Below are positions 53,170 through 64,000 of a stretch of DNA of 64,000 nt, piece by piece; the stretch's first letter is position 1; each line of letters begins with the position of its first letter. The stretch is from positions 31,891,938 to 31,955,937 of the forward strand of contig CM022670.1 in assembly GCA_012295275.1 (NCBI GenBank), given 5' to 3'. Source of the stretch: Chrysomallon squamiferum (lineage: Eukaryota > Mollusca > Gastropoda > Neomphalida > Peltospiridae). The position numbers and the translations under genes are program-made. The notes under the pieces are model-generated. The model was not told where the DNA came from. It saw nothing but the letters and a program-made list of their open reading frames with translations, and did no database searches.

Positions 53170-54984
53170 GTAATGAATGGAGCTGCAGAACTCATCCCTG
53201 GTAACAGTGTTACTTTTGTTTGCTTTGAATGAATCTTTGGGTCTGGTTTCTTAACACAACTTACTGCAGATATCAGAGGATGAAAATAAATGGAAGTAAA
53301 TTCTAAATAACAAAGTTCAAGTTTTAGATTAAGGAAAATATTTATTGCAAAACTGCAAAAAGGTCTCCTCTTTTAAATTAATTATTATTTCAGAGTTAAT
53401 GTAAGTGAATTTACTTACTTGCACATACACACACAGATGTATACTTATTCATGTTTTGGAAATAATTTCTAAATACTAGAATTATACTAAAGAATAATAT
53501 TTATTAGTATTAAACTTTTAGTTTCAGTGAACTCTTATTCATTTACAAATTAATTAAACTTTAAAATCCAAATTATTAAAATAACTATTTTTTTTGTTCA
53601 TGTCACAAATTCATGTGTTCAGTCCATTTTTAGTGCTGTCAGTTTCCAATGATGAATCATCTTGGCTAGCCCTGGTTTGTAGAGCACCTCCCATGAGGGG
53701 TATCTCTTTACACCTTGTCTGTGATCTAACTCCCTGTCCCTCCCCCAACCATTCCCTTCAGATTTCTGGCCTTTGAGCACATCCATCTGCTAGTAATTCA
53801 GCATAGATATATAATGTGTACCCCCTGCTAATACATGGCATGTTTGACCCTGAAAACCTGAGCTTAAAGATAAAGCAGAGAGAAAGCACTTTCATCACAG
53901 ATGAATCTTTGCTTTCCTGTATTTGGAGGCAAAATGTCAATTATTAAAAGTCTTCAGTCTTAACCAGTTAAAATGCTTGTGACATATCTGAAAAGCACGT
54001 GCAAGACATGATTCACAATTGACAGCTCACACTGGTGGCTTAGATAAAAGTTCAAACCAAATAAGGCGTGAAATGAAGTACTTCAGAAAGAGTTTTTAAA
54101 AAACAGACAACAACAAAAAAAAATATTAAAAATTTAACATTTATAAACAATTTATGAAGATTTTAAGAATGGAAACTGATGATTCATGGTGTTTGTTTTG
54201 TAATTATTTCCATGTATGTATGTATGTATGAATGTATATGTGCATGTATATGTGTCTGCCAGTCTCTTTGTATGTTTATATATATGTAGTTACATATACA
54301 GATATCTTTATTTCATATCTCATATATCTGCTATTACAGTCTGTATGTGTGTAAATAAACTTTATTACAGAGAAGAGTGAAAGTCTAATTGAAAACTATT
54401 TTTACCAACTAAACAATTAATAAATGGAATAAAGACAGATATATGTAGGCCATTAGTCACTTTTTAACACTAGGACATGACATTAACATTTTACTAAAAT
54501 TATCACAAATTTTTCACTATTTTTTTCACTTTGATGTTCGGGTTCTCACAGCTTTCAAAGTTTCTGGACACAACATTGACAGACCTATAAACAACAAATT
54601 CATACACACTCATAAAAAAATATATATCTATATATAAGACATAATTCATAAAATATTCTTCTTATATATCTTAATGTCACTGAGACTGTATCGTATGATG
54701 ATCATGATGCAGCATGAAAGTATTATTGGCTCATAACTTTATCATGGATGAGAGATCACAGAAATATGGCAGACTACAACTCCACATGTACTGACAACAA
54801 AATGTACAAGGTTACTTAGCAATTCTCAGTCCTCTCTGTGCTATCCATTGAGAATTCTTTTTTTTTTCTTTCCCCTTTTTTTTAAATTTATGTTTTTATG
54901 GAACTGAGTGATTGAAGTACTTTCAGAATAGAAATTGCTTAATCAGCATTAGTAGATATTTTAGAATTAATTTATAAAATTAAC
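53170..54984. other. Unique DNA, no gene seen
   Basis: A richer patch at 53600-53900 contains a pyrimidine tract ending CCATTCCCTTCAG at about 53761. It resembles a 3' splice site, but only short frames follow. A (TATG)n-like stretch lies at about 54211-54262. The rest is AT-rich. Confidence 0.5.
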
Positions 54985-55205
54985 AACTACTTCACAAAAA
55001 TTACTAACTCATTCATGTATTCATTAACTTTTTAATGTTTTCTGAATGTTATGTATTAAGAGATATTTCATAAATGATATATTAATTTATGTGTTCATAA
55101 AGATAAAGATTTATTTCACAAAAATTTACTAATTCAATTATTCATAAAGTTATATATTAACAGATTTTTCATTATGCTTTATAAACTCAGGTGTTCATAC
55201 AACTG
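54985..55205 (+). repeat. Decayed ~50-bp tandem repeat, 4 units
   Basis: Four segments start with TTCACAAAAATTA or a variant (near 54991, 55065, 55114 and 55166). Each is followed by ACTAA(T/C)TCA, TGTATTCATAA or GTGTTCATAA, and then AT-rich DNA with ATATTAA. Spacing is 74, 49 and 52 bp. High AT content makes the alignment less certain. Confidence 0.55.
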
Positions 55206-56179
55206 CATATTTTGTAAAAAAAATAAAGTCTACTTAAAATGTTATCTTGTTAATTTGGTAAAATTAACTGATAATGTATTTTGGGGTCATTCTTTTTGCC
55301 ATTTATTTTCAATCAGACTGAGAATGAATGTTCCTCAAACAATTGCCTGCTTGCTTCTTCTAAAGAATAATTAAACTAAATATTTTATATTTAATAAATA
55401 AAGTATGCTGTTGTATTTTTATTTCAGTGTATCAAATTAAACACCATAGCTCTGTTTGCTTTTGAAAACTTCTATTAAAACAAACTTTAATTTAAATCTG
55501 TATAATAAAACCCCCATATAAAGTGTTATTACTTTATTTCACAGATTATAAACATTGTGTTGTAATGTCTGTGGTATCATTACACAATGATTAATCATCT
55601 CTTTGCCCTATCAGTTATAACATAAACAGATCAAACGACAAAAAAGTTTTGATATTGTAGTTTTCTGAAATTCTATTCCTACTGAAATATAAGAATATAT
55701 CATATTTGTGTAACAACAATCACACTTACATAAGAGAACTGCTCATAGACCATTTATAAAAATAATTTAAACAGCTAAGGATCTTGGTAAAGTTATAAAA
55801 AATATTTTTTGTATCACATTATTTTAATCCTATGGATGGATTTACTCCATTTCCTTTTATAGGACTTAGATTTCCAGACTATGTATACAACTAATTATCC
55901 AGTATTAAAGCCTAGGAAAAGTGCATATGAAACAAACACCCACTGATGGAAGGGCTTGGAATTGATTACCCATTTTGCTAATATTTGTCCAATGTTGTGA
56001 TTAAATACTGATGATTTTCTTCACATCTCTGATGAAAGTAATTGTTTCTATGGTTTTCTATATCCAGAAGAATTCAGGTCGATAGGAGAAAAATCTGTCT
56101 GTGAATGACATCACTAGAAAAACTGTGTGTGTGTGTTTTTCTTTAAATAAATATAGATTTATGTACTTAATATGTTTAT
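55206..56179. other. AT-rich DNA, nothing recognised
   Basis: Unique sequence. The phrase AAAAGTGCATATGAAA near 55917 is loosely like a SINE block, but its neighbours do not match. Confidence 0.55.
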
Positions 56180-56432
56180 ACTTTAACATACATATACACA
56201 CACACACATGTTAATGTAACAAATATTTATACACAAATATAGACATATATCCATGTGCACAGATACAATACACTCAAATACATACACACACACACATACA
56301 TACATATAAAACACATACATACAGACACACATATAGGTGTATATATATATATATATACAATACATACAAATATACACACACACCTACAGGCATACTTTAT
56401 ACAGACAAGTACAGACACACACACACACACAC
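56180..56432. repeat. Imperfect CA/TA/ACAT-rich tract
   Basis: About 250 bp of mixed CA, TACA and TATA units, with (CA)n at about 56197-56208, 56285-56297 and 56417-56432 and (TA)n at about 56339-56357. It generates Cys/Val/Tyr-rich frames in several phases, all artefacts. Confidence 0.9.
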
Positions 56433-56682
56433 ATGGTCTGTTTGTTTTTACAACTGATATCTGTTGCTGTTAGTTTAACAGGAAAATAGTGATAATGTCA
56501 AGATATCAATCAATGTATGGGCAACTTAATAACAAGTAAACTGGCCCAGATAAACAGAAAATTCCACATGATCACATTACAGGTATTTTCAACTGAAAGT
56601 TACAGCTGCCTTTACAATAATTATGTTTTAACAGAAAGATAATATTTAAAGTAATTTTTAAAAGTTTTATTATATAAACATT
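56433..56682. other. Short AT-rich spacer
   Basis: Nothing recognised between the two CA-rich tracts. Confidence 0.6.
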
Positions 56683-56764
56683 TTATACACACACACACAT
56701 GCACAAGCACACGCACACACACACACACACACACACATACACACTCATACACACTCATACACAT
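56683..56764. repeat. (CA)n microsatellite with TACACACTCA tail
   Basis: CA units with ATGCACAAG and ACG interruptions are followed by two copies of a 10-bp unit, ATACACACTC. Confidence 0.93.
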
Positions 56765-57661
56765 TACAGATTGATTTATACAATGGATATATACAAAAAA
56801 GTATATATACACATACAATAAAGAATTACAAAACTTCAGTTAGTTTCAGGTTAATATTTTTGATCTTTAAAATTACAGCAGTTGACTGCACTGCATACCA
56901 GAGCAAACAAAGTGTGTCTGAAGCAGCTAAACGCCACCCCACCAGATACATATTTACTCAGCACTTTGATTCACACCCAGTCTCACAGCATTTCACCCTC
57001 TGTTAAACCTCACACGATTTTACATTTACCATACAAAAAGAAACTGACTTGTTTTAGTTATCTATGTCTTTCTCTCTACATGTTTTTCTCCTGAAATTAT
57101 GTTATTGTTATAACTAATCACTTTTGATACATTATTATTGTTATTATCATTATTATTGTTGCTGCTAATATTACCACAATCACTACTATTTCCACTTCTG
57201 GTCTGTACACTCTATTAATACCAAACAAATTAATCCTAAAAATAGATCAATGTACTGTTTAAAAATGGCTAATTTTCATGTCTTAGATGGCAGGAAGGAA
57301 ATGTTTTAACATATCTAATATAAAAATTTATAAGAATAGTATTTATTAAAAAAAATTAAGGATTAAAAATGTTTCTATCACTAGTGCTTTGCCTCATCAT
57401 AATTATAATTATTTATATAATGAAAAAGAATAGTACTTATTGACAAACACTGTAACCTTTGATATCTTTGTTTAAAGAGCTTTAGCTGGAATGAGACCAC
57501 AAAGATAGACTGATCCATATTTAATCTGACATTACTTACACCATTCTGTCTATAAAACTAATAAAACTATTTACAAACTGTGGGAATCCATATATCTGTT
57601 ATTCATCCGTAAGAATAGGCTAGTGTTCAGCTAGTTTTTAATTTTCCTTAGCACAAGAGTA
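56765..57661. other. Unique DNA, no gene seen
   Basis: The patch 56880-57010 is less AT-rich and holds a 70-codon chance frame without recognisable content. A degenerate TTA/TTG triplet run lies at about 57131-57187. Confidence 0.5.
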
Positions 57662-57805
57662 GGGTTTTTACCTGTTCCAACCAACCTCCCAGTGTTGGAT
57701 TATTAAAGACTTTCATATATATTTAGCTGCTTTTGAGAAGATACAAAAAAAAGATCCCTTGCGTATAAAAAGAGTAATCAATAAATATGAAGGTTGCAGG
57801 TTTTT
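57662..57805 (+). mobile_element. SINE body fragment, mollusc-type
   Basis: Plus-strand blocks in order: GGGTTTTTACCTGTTCCAAC, GTGTTGGATTATTAAAG, AAAAGATCCCTTGC, AAAGAGTAATC and GCAGGTTT. They match the order and approximate spacing of the SINE body seen at 3612-3817 and complete its 3' part. AAAAGATCCCTTGC is the most diagnostic block of the family as I remember it. The tRNA-like head is too decayed to recognise upstream of 57662. It ends in a T-rich tract rather than a clear poly(A). Confidence 0.7.
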
Positions 57806-59999
57806 TTATTTTATTTTATTTTTTTTTTAATCTATATAGTTCTTAATTATTTCTGTGATGCAATATAATTGTACATTAAAACTTTGTTAAATTATACCAT
57901 TTCTTCCTTCCTTTCCATTTATTTACCCTTTACTTTCTTCCACCCTTCATCCAACATCCCAGCATTTCCAAGGCAGTGAAAACAAATATTTTGTTATTAT
58001 TCAGTTAAGGGAAAAATTTAGAAGGTAAAAGAGTTAGGTGTTGGAAAATTTCAGAATGTCAGAATTAGTGGTATTACTCTGCAATGTGCCTGAATTCTTA
58101 AGGCAGAGAAAATGACTTTATGTCTCCCTCAAGAATTACTGTATGCATATTGAAGAATGAATTATTATTTCCTTCAACTTACAGCAGATTACGTGTAGAA
58201 ACATTTGCAAGTACTACCATTAAGGGAATATACCACAGTACAGCTACATATTTCTGTGTTAGCAACCAATAATTTTGGCAGCATCACTGAATTTAATTAT
58301 TTGTTCAGTTCAATTTTAATTTTCATTTTTAATTATTTATCCTGAGATTTATTTATTTTGGTTGTTATTAATCTCATAATAAACTTCAAAATCTTATTAT
58401 CATTTTCATCATTATTATAACAATAATTACTTGTTATTATTGCTGATAAAATGAGGGGTAAAAATTTATTTTATTCCAAAATTTCTTACTAAAATATATT
58501 GTTTTATTAGCATATGTTAAAAACTGTTTTATCACTGTTGTAGTAACATTACAATACCAGTATTTCAATGCATGAGTTATATACTTCTAACATGTTAAAA
58601 TTAAATATTTATATATAGTTTTCTCCTTTGCTCTTTTCGTTTAAATCAATACTGAAGTATGTAAACAGAACCAGTCTTAGCAAAATCTGTCAGATCAGTC
58701 CTGTTCAATACTTTTACTGAACTATTTCCCATTATAATCAGTGTCCATTTTGAAATACCGCAGTTTGTGTATGGTATGTACTGCCCTACCTATAACAATG
58801 TGCAAAAGAGTTTGTGTAGTTTATAGCTTAGTCACAGGCTTCATCTTTCATTTCATTACAAAATCATGTGAATGCTACTTTATAATTATTTTTAAAAATA
58901 AATACCATGTTTGCAATATTAACAATTTCATCTGTAGATTGTTACATGAAGTGCTTATGCTACAGTCTATGTTTATAAACCTGAGGATGAAGGAAGACAG
59001 ACAGGTGATGAATATTTTATAAATACCTTCACCTAAGAATCAGGTAAGATGTAAGAAGCAAGAAAACGTGTGAGTTAAGTAAAAGCTCAAAGGCTTTTCT
59101 GTATCGTCAACAGAAATAATTATTTTAAATAAGCCAAATTCATATCAAGGAGAATAAAAATGGTATCAAATGTTAAGTAAGATATTATCAGCATGCCACT
59201 GAAGCCTGTTTCAAAACTCAAGTACCATTTTACTACCTGTATAAAAAAACAACTTTTCAGATCTCATTCCTTGACCAACAGGATCATTTACAAAGTATTA
59301 GCAACTTAAAATGACAAAACTTTAGTTTGGTGTCACGAGTGTTGACAAAACTGCTTAGACAGACAACTACATTCTGGGGATACTTTGAAAACGTTTACTT
59401 TAGGTCTGCTTTCTGGTGTCAAGGGCTGGAATTTTACTTATATTATGAGAACAATGTGATTATTTTGCTGATGCAACAAGTCTTGTTACATGCTCTGAAA
59501 CCAGAGATGTCCAAAACACACAACAGAATGACAAACATTTCAAAACCATTTTTAATTGAACTTTGGGAAAAAATTAAATATTTTAATCATTATTTTAATA
59601 ATTTGTAAAATTAAATTACATTATTTTCCTATTTTAAAACTGATTTTTTGTTTTAATTTAATAAATTAATTTTTAATTATTACTCTGCTATAATACTTAT
59701 AATTTAATTAATTATACAAACACATTTGATTAACTGTATAGAAATAATTGTGTGTGTTGTAATTTAATAATGGTAAAGGCTTTATTACCCATTTTCTTCT
59801 GAAAATAAACAATTTCCTAAGCAAATACTTATGATGGACAAACATACCACCAATTAGCTAAACAATTCAAAACTAAGAAAAAGTATTTAAAAAAAAAAAG
59901 GATTAGATAAAATCAATGAAAACTGATTGCAACAAATAAAACCATTGATTGATTCCCTTGATTCATTCCCACTTTGGCAATATATAATAATTTGTTAAT
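57806..59999. other. AT-rich DNA, no gene seen
   Basis: T/A low-complexity DNA lies at 57801-57830, with TTA/TCA triplet-rich DNA near 58393-58445. Two 93-codon frames lie at 58741-59022 and 59327-59608. Both have AT-driven composition and no recognisable domain. Confidence 0.55.
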
Positions 60000-60260
60000 T
60001 GATCCTAAACATATTTCTCTTGTTTGTGCATTCAGAGAGACTGTTTGCCAATTTGCATGCTTTGAGTAATGGCAATCTTACATTATAATAATGGGAATGA
60101 AGCAGGCATGAAGCCTTCAGGAAGCATAATTAACAGCAGTTATCTGGCTGTGAGATGCCAGATATATCATTCCTGATGTCAAAACACGACATGCTCCATA
60201 TCACGCCAGCAGGTACAAAACAAAAACGTGTGTCAGTCAAGGTAAACACATAAAATAAAT
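60000..60260. promoter_or_regulatory. Possible cis-regulatory segment with octamer motif
   Basis: A less AT-rich, repeat-free block. It contains an exact POU octamer ATTTGCAT (60051-60058), a homeodomain TAATTA (60127-60132) and a GATA-type TTATCT (60140-60145), together with CTCCATATCACG near 60192. Motif content and base composition suggest an enhancer or conserved noncoding element. Chance occurrence is not excluded. Confidence 0.27.
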
Positions 60261-60519
60261 GTGCAAGCAGCATCTGTTGTACTCCATTGATGAATTCATC
60301 TAAATGGTGGGCAAAAATTATATAGTGCAGAAAAAAAGAATACTTATGAGCTCATACCATTTAATAGCAATAATTACTGGATATTTACATATTATTATGT
60401 TATTATGCTGCTGAAATTTAATATATCCTGTATTGAATAAAGTATTTAAAAAAAAAAAGAATGAATATTTTAAGAAATATCGGCTGACTTAAGTAATAAT
60501 AATTAGCAGATAATTAATA

Positions 60520-60960
60520 TGTTAAGAGAACAGTGGATATGTATTATACATTACTGCCTCATAGATGATGTTTAATACTCTGTATATTAACAGAATGGTA
60601 GATATATCAAATATATGTTACTGGCATATGATGTATTTAAAACAGTACTTATTAACAGCAGATGTGCAATATATATTACTGCTACTAAATATGATATTTA
60701 ATGCAGTAGGTGTACAGTAAACATACTACTGCCCATAGTTTATCATTAATAAGCATACAGTAAGCATACTATTGACCAATATTTTTACTGCCCTCTAGTT
60801 TACCAGTAATATATGCTTTTTAACATAACAGTACATGTGAAGTATGTATTAGTATTATTAATGTCTTATATAATGAAGGAGCAGCAAATGTGCAGTATAA
60901 ACTAGTATTGTTACTGACACATACATAAAGCACATTAAGATAGCAGTAGAAGTGAAAGAC
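60520..60960 (+). repeat. Decayed ~60-bp tandem repeat, about 8 units
   Basis: A block of the form TATTAACAG or TATACAGTA, then RTATATATTACTGC, then ATRATGTTTAAT recurs down the segment. The AACAG-like word ends at about 60533, 60592, 60658, 60717, 60760, 60831, 60884 and 60946. TTACTGC-like words lie near 60551, 60618, 60676, 60727, 60785 and 60910. Spacing varies from 43 to 71 bp, so the array is old and full of indels. Confidence 0.65.
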
Positions 60961-61552
60961 ATGAGAAGATGGCTTGCATAATGCAATCTTCTTGTTATAA
61001 ACATCTTGGCTGTAATAAGTGACACTGTTAGTGTAAAGTGGTGTTATAGGCAAACACTTACTGTTTGTTTGTTCTCCACTGTGACAATATGATGAATACT
61101 GGCTGAAGGAGCTGAGTGTGATATATGGCTAATCAACTTGATATTGCACAGGAAAGAAAACATATAAGCAGTATTGCATGGTATTCGCAACATAAATGAT
61201 TGAAGACTGTAATGGTTATGTGAAATTTGTTTAAAAAATGAGATCACACTATAAAATATTAATATTTTTTCAGCAGTAATGCCTTTGTTCATAAAATTTC
61301 TTTCTTTTAAAACGTTTTTCTACTTTTAATTTATTTTAATTCTAATTATTTTTATTAGTAAATAGAAAGGAAGATTATTTTTAAATAAATCACTTTATGT
61401 GTTTCTATGACAGGAAAGCACATGCCATTAGTTCTGAAAACTCATTTAAGGGGCCCATCTGCAATGGGATATGACCCAATGTGTACACTGTAGAAAACAT
61501 CTTGTGATCCATCATCCCTCAAACCTAAACAGCAACCAATAAAATAAGCAGA
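60961..61552. other. AT-rich DNA, nothing recognised
   Basis: Unique sequence with short chance frames on the minus strand. Confidence 0.6.
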
Positions 61553-61712
61553 AGTGGTAGTAACAGTGGTGGTGGTATAAGTATTGGCTGATAATAAAAA
61601 TGTAATAGTAATAGTGGTGGTGGTATAAGTATTCGCTGATAATAAAAATGTAATAGTAATAGAGGTGGTGGATTATGATGGTAGTAGGAGTTAATAGAAA
61701 TGCAGTAGTAAT
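61553..61712 (+). repeat. 48-bp tandem repeat, two near-identical copies plus a decayed third
   Basis: Units at 61565-61612 and 61613-61660 differ at one base (GGCTGATAA versus CGCTGATAA). A third unit from 61661 begins AGAGGTGGTGGA and soon diverges. Each unit contains GTGGTGGTATAAG and AATAAAAATGTAATAG. The two close copies imply a recent duplication. A triplet array directly follows. Confidence 0.95.
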
Positions 61713-61860
61713 ATTGGTGGTGATGGTAGAGGTAGTGGCAGTAGTAGTAGTAGTAATAGTAGTAGTAGTAGTAGTAGTAGTAGTAATAGTAGTAGTAGTA
61801 GTAGTAGTAGTAGTAATAGTCATAGTAATTATTGTTGATGATTATAATGATGATGATGAT
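61713..61860. repeat. (GTA)n trinucleotide array
   Basis: GTA/AGT units with AAT interruptions from about 61729 to 61826, then decayed to TGATGATGAT by 61860. It produces the Thr, Tyr and Val repeat frames on either strand. Confidence 0.95.
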
Positions 61861-62399
61861 CAAATAATCTTGATAATTGTATATATTCTCTACTCTACAT
61901 GATATAAAATGAACTGCATAATTTGAAAACTGATATCAATTTGATATTATACTGCATGTGTAATTTGTCCTAAATGTCATATGTGAATATATTAATGTCT
62001 AGATTTTATATATACAAAACCAAATATATATTATATATATCAATTTCTATAAGTTTGTTCAAAGGTCACAGTTAATTAATTCTGATGAACATAATTATTT
62101 TCTGTTACACCCAATAAGCTACTGGCTGGATTGGAAAATAATTTAACAAATGTTAAATGTGTCATATTCATTATTGAAAAAATGAAGAACAATTATGCCA
62201 CTAAATGGATTCTTCTAATCATATCATCTGAAGAAAAATCTTACAATTAAACAAAAATTAATATAAAGTTTTTTATCTTTAATTTCATCTGTATATGTTG
62301 TGGTTGAATGTTCCATTTGACAAAGATTCTAGCAGGCCAGTCTGTACTGTAATAATATTTTACACACAAAAAAGTCAGTCTAATTTTTAAAAGAAAAGA
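61861..62399. other. AT-rich DNA around a SINE remnant
   Basis: Nothing else recognised, apart from the SINE fragment at 62095-62145 listed separately. Confidence 0.55.
62095..62145 (-). mobile_element. Short SINE remnant
   Basis: On the minus strand, TTATTTTCCAATCCAGCCAG is followed by TAGCTTATTGGGTGTAACAG. This matches the start of the SINE body at 35935-36035 (TATTTCCCAGTCCAGCCAGT). Only about 50 bp are recognisable, so the call is moderate. Confidence 0.5.
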
Positions 62400-62570
62400 A
62401 AACAATTAAAGACAGGTATCACTTGGGACAGTGCTGATTATCTCCATGCAGGCCTCTTGCATCTGACAGGTTGTTATTGATATCTCTGACTGCACTCCGG
62501 TGACAAAAATAAACAGATTATCACAGAGATTGATGGCAACTTAATACACAATCCGCTCTACCTTTGTTAG
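62400..62570. promoter_or_regulatory. Possible cis-regulatory segment
   Basis: A less AT-rich, repeat-free block directly before the 150-bp array. It holds GATTATCT (62436-62443) and a FOX-like ATAAACA (62509-62515) abutting a second GATTATC (62516-62522). The repeated GATTATC core fits a homeodomain or GATA-type factor. The regulatory role is inference. Confidence 0.25.
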
Positions 62571-62579
62571 TTTATTTTA

Positions 62580-63485
62580 AAAAAGAAGATGTATTTAGAA
62601 ATATAAGTTAAGCTTTAAATAGTTTGTATAATTAATGACTGCATGTAAGGTATCATGGCAGCAGATGATAAAGTAAGTTCATGTCTGTAGTCTGAGCTAA
62701 TGTATCTTTTTAATGTTTTAATCTTAGTTCTAGTGAGTACAAGCAGGTAAACAAAATATGTATTTATTGTATTATAATTAAATATATATTTTAGTGTTTG
62801 AAATACACTTAGATTTATAACTTGTAAGAAATGAAAATATTTGTACTCTAGCTACTCTGTCTTTTTTATCTGAAGTTCTAGCAAGTATCACAGGTAAATG
62901 AAGTATTTTATATAAAAATTTGATTTTCAAAATATGTATTTGATATATACTTTGATTTGTAACTGACAAAAAATAAATAACTTTATAAGTGTATTCTAGG
63001 CTATTATATTTTTCTTATCTAAAGTTCTAATACAAACAGGTAATTTATTATATGATATAGTTTTAAAAATACACATTTATTAAGCTGTATACAAATGTAC
63101 TTGATACTAAAAATACTTTGATTATTAACTGAAATGATGGCAAGAAATAAGAAAGTAACTTCAAGTTTATGCCCTCGGCCATTTGATTTCTCCTGAGTAC
63201 CAAAAGGTAAACAAAATCTGTTATTTGAAAATTTGGTTTTAAAAATTTACATTTATTATATTACATTCAAATATTTTCTTGAAATACTCTAATGATTAAC
63301 TGGGATTATGGCAAGAAAAGAAAAAGTATAAACCTTTTTATCTTCCCAAATACTGGAAAGTAAACAAAATCTCTTATATTTTCAAAATATGTATTTACTG
63401 CTTTGTAAACAAATATATATATTTCAGTGATTAGAAACATACTCCAATTATTAATCAATAAAATAAAATAAGTTCAAGCTAAGCT
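62580..63485 (+). repeat. Decayed ~150-bp tandem repeat, about 6 units
   Basis: The word CAGGTAAAC or a variant marks successive units at 62744, 62891, 63037, 63204 and 63357, giving spacings of 147, 146, 167 and 153 bp. A partial unit precedes the first. Between these markers, shared blocks recur in order: AAAATATGTATTTATT, GAAATACACTTAGATT or CTTTGATTATTAACTG, ATGGCAAGAAA, AAAGTAACTTCAAG, TTTTTCTTATCTAAAGTTCT. The blocks are clearest between units 3 and 4 and between 2 and 5. The array ends near 63485, and its last unit merges into AAAATAAGTTCAAGC. It is the longest-period tandem array in the window. No open frame crosses it. Confidence 0.85.
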
Positions 63486-63489
63486 AAAT

Positions 63490-63830
63490 GAACTATAAAT
63501 GAAGCAATTGCAATGTTTGATAACACCACTGTATGAAGGCACAATACCTGCATTGACAGTGAACAAGAAAAATCAATTTACATTGATTCCACAATTGTCA
63601 TTAATTGATGAAGTTTAATTATCAGCTCAGGTTTTGGCTTTGGGACACTGCAGCAGCAAGCGTGTACAATAAGCAAATCAAATACACAAACGTGTGTGAC
63701 GTCTATTTTAAGGAAAAAATCAAAGGATAGACAGCAAGACAGTTAATGGTGTGCATCACAGTGGCGTTAGATCACTTTAGTTAATGTGACTCCACATCTG
63801 GGATGACTGCAATGCTGGAAGCTTCAAAAA
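63490..63830. promoter_or_regulatory. Possible cis-regulatory segment
   Basis: A repeat-free block directly after the 150-bp array. It has a tight homeodomain-type cluster: ATTAATTGATG (about 63600-63610, with TAATTG at 63602-63607) and TTTAATTATCAG (TAATTA at 63616-63621). A CRE-like TGACGTC lies at 63697-63703. No gene is visible. Its length and motif density make it one of the better enhancer-like candidates here, but this is texture-based inference. Confidence 0.27.
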
Positions 63831-64000
63831 AATATATATATATCATTATCATAATCAATGGTCAAGTTAGCTCCCTTGCAACAACAACAATTTAGAACTT
63901 ATTCAAGTTTATGTCATACTGCTGAATTTGAAAGGAATCCTCTTTGTATCATGCAGATATTCATTCAAAAATATGTTCAGGAATACATACAGTCTTTCAG
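63831..64000. other. AT-rich end of window
   Basis: A short (TA)n at about 63831-63842. Nothing else recognised. Confidence 0.6.

Noticed and set aside
55910-55960. Possible SINE fragment (GTGCATATGAAA)
   Set aside because: Too short, and the expected AAAAGATCCC continuation is absent.
58741-59608. Two 93-codon frames on the plus strand
   Set aside because: AT-driven composition, no domain recognised, length within chance expectation, no splice context that stands out.
61512-61902. Thr-, Tyr- and Val-repeat frames over 100 residues
   Set aside because: Translations of the GTA triplet array in different phases and strands.

Overview
This window looks like intergenic or deep intronic DNA from an animal, and I find no complete protein-coding gene, rRNA gene or intact tRNA gene in it. 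It is very AT-rich by eye, with homopolymer runs and many (CA)n, (CT)n, (TA)n, (TTA)n and tetranucleotide microsatellites. The longest open frames (about 85-118 codons) are either translations of microsatellites or about as long as chance gives at this base composition. The best clue to the organism is four decayed copies of a tRNA-derived SINE whose body I recognise as a family widespread in molluscs (blocks like TTCCAGCCAGT and AAAAGATCCCTTGC). A mollusc is therefore my best guess. I cannot name the species, and no database search was possible.

Layout. 0-9 kb: AT-rich unique sequence with a SINE at 3.6-3.8 kb, an exact-register 30-bp minisatellite at 6.93-7.14 kb, and two richer segments (1.6-1.86 and 8.57-8.88 kb) that may be regulatory. 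9.9-10.5 kb: an octamer/CA array and a pure 108-bp (CT)54 tract. 13-26 kb: microsatellites and two two-copy direct repeats (13.3 and 24.4 kb). 28.1-28.5 kb: a compact motif-rich segment. 30.0-32.4 kb: a CA/TA tract, then the most conspicuous object, a 1.65-kb minisatellite of 50-bp units, each a dimer of two 25-bp halves. 32.7 kb: a short ATG frame ending in a strong 5' splice-site match. 36-50 kb: a SINE, further decayed tandem repeats (40.5, 47.1, 49.8 kb), a T-box-motif-rich segment (43.7 kb), a purine tract and a GC-rich hairpin (46.5 kb). 52.9-53.2 kb: the best internal-exon candidate. 55-64 kb: more decayed tandem arrays (about 50, 60, 48 and 150 bp units), SINE pieces, and three possible enhancer-like segments (60.0, 62.4 and 63.5 kb).

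There are no genes here to connect into a pathway. Two things stand out. One is the density of mid-length (25-170 bp) tandem repeats at every stage of decay: about ten arrays in 64 kb, one of them young and homogenised. The other is a scatter of short, less AT-rich segments holding homeodomain, POU, GATA, FOX, E-box and T-box core motifs, the kind of texture seen in gene deserts around developmental regulators. The second point is inference from texture only. I found no sign of a new molecular system.
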